DNA of 10,354 bases from an uncultured Roseiflexaceae bacterium (GTDB taxonomy: Bacteria > Chloroflexota > Chloroflexia > Chloroflexales > Roseiflexaceae): contig CAIPUQ010000065.1 in the NCBI GenBank assembly GCA_903868295.1, forward strand, positions 1 to 10,354, given 5' to 3'. This document shows, one piece after another, positions 6,098-10,354 of this stretch; positions within the stretch are counted from its first letter, which is position 1, and every line of letters starts with the position of its first letter. A program made the translations under genes and the position numbers. The notes beneath the pieces were generated by a model, which searched no databases, was not told the origin of the DNA, and saw only the letters and a program-made list of their open reading frames with translations.

Positions 6098-9000
6098 ATG
6101 CGACGATTTTTGTTGTTCTTGCTAGGTAGTGTGCTGGTCATATCGGCAGCAGTGAGTGCAATGCAGCCTGCCACATCGGGAGCACAAGCGCGCGTCAGTC
6201 AACCCACGCAATACGGGACCGGCGAGAACTTTGCCTGTGCGTTATCGGATGCGGGTACGGTCAAATGTTGGGGCTACAACGGGTTTGGGCAGCTGGGCAA
6301 TGAGGCACTAAGCTATCTCGGAATACCCGGCGAATCCGATGGTACGACATTGCCCATCGTCGATCTGGGCAGTCACACCGCCAAAGCACTGACCGTCGGT
6401 AATTTGCATGCGTGTGTCATCCTCGATACTGGCGCGGTCGCCTGTTGGGGGTTGAACAATGTCGGTCAGCTGGGGATTAGTTCGGATCTCAATCGCGGCG
6501 ACGAACCCGACGAGATGGGCGCTGATCTGCTCACGGCCAATCTGGGTGCTCACACCGCGAAGCACATCGTAGCCGGCTACGACCACACCTGTGCCATCCT
6601 CGAAAACAACGCACTGACTTGCTGGGGCAGGAATGATTACGGTGGATTGGGCGTTGGGACAATGAACAAGGTGGGTGATGAAGAAAACGAAATGGGCGCT
6701 GACCTGCAATTTGTCGATCTCGGTACCGGGCTCTATGCAGTCGATGTCGTTGCTGGGGTCGGGCGCACGTGCGCAATTCTACAAACAGGTGCGCTCAAAT
6801 GTTGGGGCGAAAACTGGAGTGGCGCGCTCGGGTTGGGCGACACCGAGCATCGCGGTGATGAAAGCGGCGAAATGGGCGATAACCTGCCGGTAGTAAATGT
6901 CGGTACAGGCCGGACAGTCACCGCCATAACGACTGGATATGAATCGACCTGTGCAGTGCTCGACAATGGGGCGCTCAAGTGTTGGGGCATCAACACCGAC
7001 GGCCAACTCGGCTATGACGACACGACCAGGCGCGGTAACAGCAGTGCGACGATGGGCGAAAATCTGCTCGCAATCAACCTAGGCGGGGAGTCGGTGGCAT
7101 CGGTATCGACCACGATGAAGAATTGGGCTAATTTCACCTGTGCGCTGCTGACCAACGGCAAAACAAAATGTTGGGGAAACAATCTTTTTGGTCAACTCGG
7201 CTATGGTGATAGCAACGCACGGGGGAAGGTCACCGGGGACATGGCCACCCTCGGTTACGTCGATGTCGGTACCGACAAGACGGTTTTGGCCGTAAAAGCC
7301 GGTAATGGTTTTGCGTGCGCGCTCCGCAGTAGTGCCGACATTGTCTGCTGGGGAGAAAACACACTCAGATTCTCCGCGGGCAGTGTGATATATGTCGGTG
7401 ATGAATCGAACGAAATGGGTGAGAATCTAATTGCGATGAGCCTTGGCTTCACCGTCGCAGCATCGACAGTCACTCCGACCCCGACTTCGTCGAATACACC
7501 GCCCGCGACGAACACCGCAACCGCGACAGCAACCAAAACACGGACTGCGACGAAAACACCCACCCGTAGCAAAACTCCGACCAAATCCAAGACCCGCACC
7601 AAAACCAAAACCCTGACCAAATCCAAGACCCGCACCAAAACCAAAACTCCAACCAAATCCAAGACCCGCACCAAAACCAAAACTCCGACCAAAACCGCAA
7701 CAGCCAGCAGAACCCCGGTCTCGTATGCACCCATGATTGCAGCCGGCCACAATTATAGCTGTGCAATCCAGACAAACGGAGCACTCAAATGCTGGGGCGA
7801 CAATGGGGCGGGCCAATTAGGGTTGGGAAATACAACAATGTATGGCGACGAACCCACAGAAGTGGGCGACGGATTGCCGCAGGTACATATCGGCCAAGTC
7901 GTCACGCATGTCACCGCAGGTGAACACAACACCACGTGCGCCATTCGCATAGACACGCAGACCGTTTGTTGGGGGAATGGTGGTGATTGGCTCCATGGCA
8001 CCGGGGTATACAACCCAGAGCTCGGCGACGAACCCGGCGACATGGGGAGCGCACTCACGCCTATCGACTTCGGCGGGAGTTATGCAGTTTCGCTCAGCCA
8101 AGGCGATGCCCACATGTGCGCATTGCTCGCAACCGGTGCGGTGAAATGTTGGGGGCCAAATAACTACGGAGAACTCGGTGTCTCTGGGAGTGTCCAAACC
8201 TCAGAACAGATGGGGACCAACTGGTCTGCCGTCTATCTGGGCAGTGGTCGCACCGCCACAGCAATGTCTGCAGGTGCTTTCCATACCTGCGCCATCCTCG
8301 ACAACGGCACCGTCAAATGTTGGGGACTCAACAACTATGGGCAATTGGGCTATGAAGACATTGACAATCGCGGCTATGCCGAACTGGCTGGCTCGATGCC
8401 CACCGTTGATCTCGGCACCGGACGGACGGCCATTGCAATCGCTGCTGGCGGCTACTTCACCTGTGCTGTTTTGGATACTGGCACCGTCAAGTGCTGGGGC
8501 TATAACGCAAGTGGCCAGCTCGGCCAAGACTCGACCGACACCCTCGGCGATGGTATCAACGAGATGGGGGAGAACCTGCTGCCTATCAACCTCGGTTTAG
8601 GCCGCACTGCCACCAAAATCTATGCGTCACGGCGCGCAGACCTCGACTACGTCTGTGCTATCCTCGACAACGCCACCCTCAAATGCTGGGGTGAGAATGG
8701 GAATGGTCAACTCGGTTTGGGGGACACCAATCACCGTGGTGATGAGAGCGGCGAAATGGCAGAACTGGGTACAGTGAATCTCGGTACCGGCTTCGTACCC
8801 GCACAGGTCGCCATGGGTGAGCGTCATACCTGTGTCTTGATGACGCCGAATGCCGTCAAATGCTTCGGCTATGGGGGTGCGGGTCAGCTCGGGAACGGCA
8901 GCGGAGAAGCCTATGGAGATTCCCTCGCAACGACTGGTGATGCGTTGCCGATTGTCCAGCTCGGTTCTGTCACTGCATTCACCCCGACCCCTACTGCAAC

Positions 9001-10354
9001 ACCGAGCAAAACCCCGACCAAGACACTCACTCCGACCAAGACACTCACTCCGACCAAGACACTCACCCCAAGCAAAACACTCACGCCGAGTATGACCCCC
9101 CTGTCCTATTCACCGATGGTTGCAGCGGGCAAAAACTACAGCTGTGCGATCCGGACAGACGGTGTACTCAAGTGCTGGGGGCAGAATTATCTGGGTGCAT
9201 TGGGTCTCGGTGATACCAACGATTATGGCAATGATGCCGGCGAAGTCGGCACAGGGGTGCCCGCCGTCAACATCGGGCAAGCCGTGCGCTACGTCACCGC
9301 AGGTGAGCACCATACCACTTGTGCCATCCGGGTCGACAACGAGACTGTCTGCTGGGGCAGTGGCGATGATTATCTGCTCGGCAACGGCGTGAATGGATTA
9401 AGCATAGGCGATGAGCCAGGCGAAATGGGTAGTGCTATGACGCCCGTAGATTTCGGCGGCAGTTACGCGGTATCGCTCAGCGAAGGTGATACCCACATCT
9501 GCGCACTGTTAGCTTCTGGTGCAGTCAAATGTTGGGGGCCAAATATCTACGGAGAACTCGGTGTCTCGGGGAGTGTCCAGACCACCGCGCAACTCGGTAC
9601 CAGCTGGTCTGCAGTCTACCTGGGGATTGGTCGCACCGCGACAGCGGTGTCGGCGGGTGCCAATCACACCTGCGCCATCCTCGACAACGGCACAGTCAAG
9701 TGCTGGGGCTTCAATCAGTACGGTCAACTCGGGTATGACGACAGTGCCAATCGCGGCTATGCCGAGTTGGCGAGCGCGATGCCCACCGTGGATCTCGGTA
9801 CTGGACGAACGGCCACGGCTATCGCTGCTGGCGGCTACTTCACCTGTGCGGTATTGGACAACGGCACAGTCAAGTGCTGGGGCTACAACGCAAGCGGACA
9901 GCTGGGCCAAGACTCGACCACCACCATCGGCGATGATTCTGGCGAGATGACCAATCTCTTACCAATCAACCTCGGCGTCGGTCGCACCGCCACCACGGTG
10001 TATGCGTCACGGCGTGCGGACCTCGACTATGCCTGCGCAATCCTCGACAACAGCACCCTCAAATGCTGGGGCCAAAACAGCGACGGACAACTCGGGGTGG
10101 GGAATACCGAAAATCACGGTGATGATGTGGGTGAGATGGCTGCGCTGAGCGCCGTCAACCTCGGTACTGGTCTCGTACCTGCGCAGGTCACCATGGGCGA
10201 GCGTCATACCTGTGTCTTGATGACGACGAATGCCGTCAAATGCTTCGGCGTAGGGAATGCGGGTCAACTCGGCAATGGGTCCGATAATGGATACGGCGGC
10301 ACTACGTCCGCCATCGGCGATGACATCCCGTTCGTCGATTTGCGCACACCGTAA
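6098..10354 (+). CDS. Secreted 21-blade RCC1-like triple beta-propeller protein
   Basis: This 1418-aa exported protein has an N-terminal signal peptide (MRRFLLFLLGSVLVISAAVSA, cleavage likely after Ala21 or near the AQA at 29-31). The rest is 21 RCC1-type blades of 57-64 aa with the core CAxLxxGxxKCWGxNxxGQLG. They fall in three blocks of seven: residues about 36-454, 541-956 and 1002-1418, as expected for three complete seven-bladed propellers. Two linkers separate them, 455-540 (Thr/Pro, then very Lys/Arg-rich, no Asp/Glu) and 957-1001 (TKTLTP repeats). Each blade has one Cys pair exactly 10 residues apart (for example 47/57, 731/741, 1372/1382), which gives 42 Cys and no others and suggests a disulfide per blade outside the cell. 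Most blades also carry an acidic turn like GDEPxEMG. Propellers 2 and 3 are a duplication. There is no C-terminal anchor or sorting motif. RCC1 propellers usually mediate binding; the ligand here is unknown. GGAG at 6087-6090 supports ATG 6098. The stop TAA is at 10352-10354. Confidence 0.95.
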   Translation: MRRFLLFLLGSVLVISAAVSAMQPATSGAQARVSQPTQYGTGENFACALSDAGTVKCWGYNGFGQLGNEALSYLGIPGESDGTTLPIVDLGSHTAKALTVGNLHACVILDTGAVACWGLNNVGQLGISSDLNRGDEPDEMGADLLTANLGAHTAKHIVAGYDHTCAILENNALTCWGRNDYGGLGVGTMNKVGDEENEMGADLQFVDLGTGLYAVDVVAGVGRTCAILQTGALKCWGENWSGALGLGDTEHRGDESGEMGDNLPVVNVGTGRTVTAITTGYESTCAVLDNGALKCWGINTDGQLGYDDTTRRGNSSATMGENLLAINLGGESVASVSTTMKNWANFTCALLTNGKTKCWGNNLFGQLGYGDSNARGKVTGDMATLGYVDVGTDKTVLAVKAGNGFACALRSSADIVCWGENTLRFSAGSVIYVGDESNEMGENLIAMSLGFTVAASTVTPTPTSSNTPPATNTATATATKTRTATKTPTRSKTPTKSKTRTKTKTLTKSKTRTKTKTPTKSKTRTKTKTPTKTATASRTPVSYAPMIAAGHNYSCAIQTNGALKCWGDNGAGQLGLGNTTMYGDEPTEVGDGLPQVHIGQVVTHVTAGEHNTTCAIRIDTQTVCWGNGGDWLHGTGVYNPELGDEPGDMGSALTPIDFGGSYAVSLSQGDAHMCALLATGAVKCWGPNNYGELGVSGSVQTSEQMGTNWSAVYLGSGRTATAMSAGAFHTCAILDNGTVKCWGLNNYGQLGYEDIDNRGYAELAGSMPTVDLGTGRTAIAIAAGGYFTCAVLDTGTVKCWGYNASGQLGQDSTDTLGDGINEMGENLLPINLGLGRTATKIYASRRADLDYVCAILDNATLKCWGENGNGQLGLGDTNHRGDESGEMAELGTVNLGTGFVPAQVAMGERHTCVLMTPNAVKCFGYGGAGQLGNGSGEAYGDSLATTGDALPIVQLGSVTAFTPTPTATPSKTPTKTLTPTKTLTPTKTLTPSKTLTPSMTPLSYSPMVAAGKNYSCAIRTDGVLKCWGQNYLGALGLGDTNDYGNDAGEVGTGVPAVNIGQAVRYVTAGEHHTTCAIRVDNETVCWGSGDDYLLGNGVNGLSIGDEPGEMGSAMTPVDFGGSYAVSLSEGDTHICALLASGAVKCWGPNIYGELGVSGSVQTTAQLGTSWSAVYLGIGRTATAVSAGANHTCAILDNGTVKCWGFNQYGQLGYDDSANRGYAELASAMPTVDLGTGRTATAIAAGGYFTCAVLDNGTVKCWGYNASGQLGQDSTTTIGDDSGEMTNLLPINLGVGRTATTVYASRRADLDYACAILDNSTLKCWGQNSDGQLGVGNTENHGDDVGEMAALSAVNLGTGLVPAQVTMGERHTCVLMTTNAVKCFGVGNAGQLGNGSDNGYGGTTSAIGDDIPFVDLRTP
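7580..7687 (+). repeat. 36-bp tandem repeat x3 in linker 1
   Basis: Three adjacent 36-bp copies (7580-7615, 7616-7651, 7652-7687) encode TKSKTRTKTKTP (Leu for Pro in copy 1). By eye the copies differ only in the last few bases, so the array is recent or kept uniform. The unit is a multiple of three, so changes in copy number would lengthen or shorten the linker without breaking the frame. Diverged Thr/Lys units flank it on both sides. Confidence 0.93.
7718..8965 (+). repeat. Propeller 2 coding segment, copy A of an internal duplication
   Basis: Residues 541-956 (blades 8-14) match residues 1002-1418 at a constant offset of 461 aa, falling to 460 from blade 13. Both copies share the blade lengths 59, 60, 57, 58, 63-64, 59, an atypical second blade without GQLG, and a last blade with CFG in place of CWG. 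In the stretch 661-720 I count 50 of 60 residues identical to 1122-1181. Confidence 0.9.
9017..9088 (+). repeat. 18-bp tandem repeat x4 in linker 2
   Basis: Four 18-bp units encode TKTLTP three times, then SKTLTP. Units 1 and 2 are identical (accaagacactcactccg); units 3 and 4 have drifted. The unit is in frame and different from that of linker 1, so the two linkers expanded independently even though the propellers beside them share a recent ancestor. Confidence 0.9.
9101..10351 (+). repeat. Propeller 3 coding segment, copy B of the internal duplication
   Basis: Residues 1002-1418 (blades 15-21) repeat propeller 2. Conservation is uneven: the first blade of the pair is clearly weaker (I count 38 of 60 identical for 541-600 against 1002-1061) than the third blade (50 of 60). 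Propeller 1 (blades 1-7) has different blade lengths and no such match, so it is the older relative. Confidence 0.9.

Noticed and set aside
7580..7687. 36-bp repeats as a possible CRISPR array
   Set aside because: The units are directly adjacent with no spacers, lie in frame in a real gene and encode a repeated peptide.
7255..7816. Minus-strand frames rich in VLVLVRVLDL or FGFGAGLGFG repeats
   Set aside because: They are the antisense of the Thr/Lys linker repeat; the periodicity comes from the real + strand gene.
6494..8743. Three RGD tripeptides (residues 133-135, 252-254, 880-882) as integrin-binding motifs
   Set aside because: They arise from the blade consensus (N/H)RGDE at the acidic turn, so they need no host-adhesion explanation.

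Overview
This window holds three transcription blocks, all on the + strand, from a GC-rich bacterium. I favour Chloroflexota or a similar UV-exposed, monoderm-like lineage, at modest confidence. The reasons are the MacAB-type exporter split into three proteins, the FeS-type photolyase, and the very large secreted RCC1-type propeller protein joined by Thr/Pro/Lys linkers. No rRNA, tRNA or marker gene is present to settle it.

Block 1 (1-3230) is an ABC export operon: a membrane-fusion/adaptor protein cut by the left edge, a LolD/MacB-type ATPase and a MacB/FtsX-type permease. The genes overlap by 4 and 11 nt and end at a strong intrinsic terminator, a perfect 34-nt palindrome followed by T6. 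They should form one efflux machine: the permease dimer in the membrane, two ATPases in the cytoplasm and the adaptor outside.

Block 2 (3248-5565) is a two-gene photorepair operon with an ATGA overlap. The first gene is a full-length bacterial (6-4) photolyase of the PhrB/FeS-BCP family, with all four cluster cysteines and the tandem active-site His. The second encodes only the FAD-binding half of a photolyase (264 aa). It carries the residues expected of a CPD photolyase and, unexpectedly, also four cysteines in register with the FeS ligands of its partner. The pair may repair both main UV lesions. This is the most interesting system in the window.

Between 5566 and 6097 there is no convincing gene. 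The first part ends in an intrinsic terminator (5761-5790). The second part is A/T-rich and contains an 18-bp operator-like dyad; it probably drives the next gene.

Block 3 (6098-10354) is one 1418-aa exported protein of 21 RCC1-like blades. They are arranged as exactly three groups of seven, so three beta-propellers, separated by two basic Thr/Lys-rich linkers encoded by short tandem DNA repeats. Every blade has one Cys pair at the same spacing and the protein has no other Cys. Propellers 2 and 3 are a tandem duplication. Its function is unknown. Its stop codon is the last triplet of the window.
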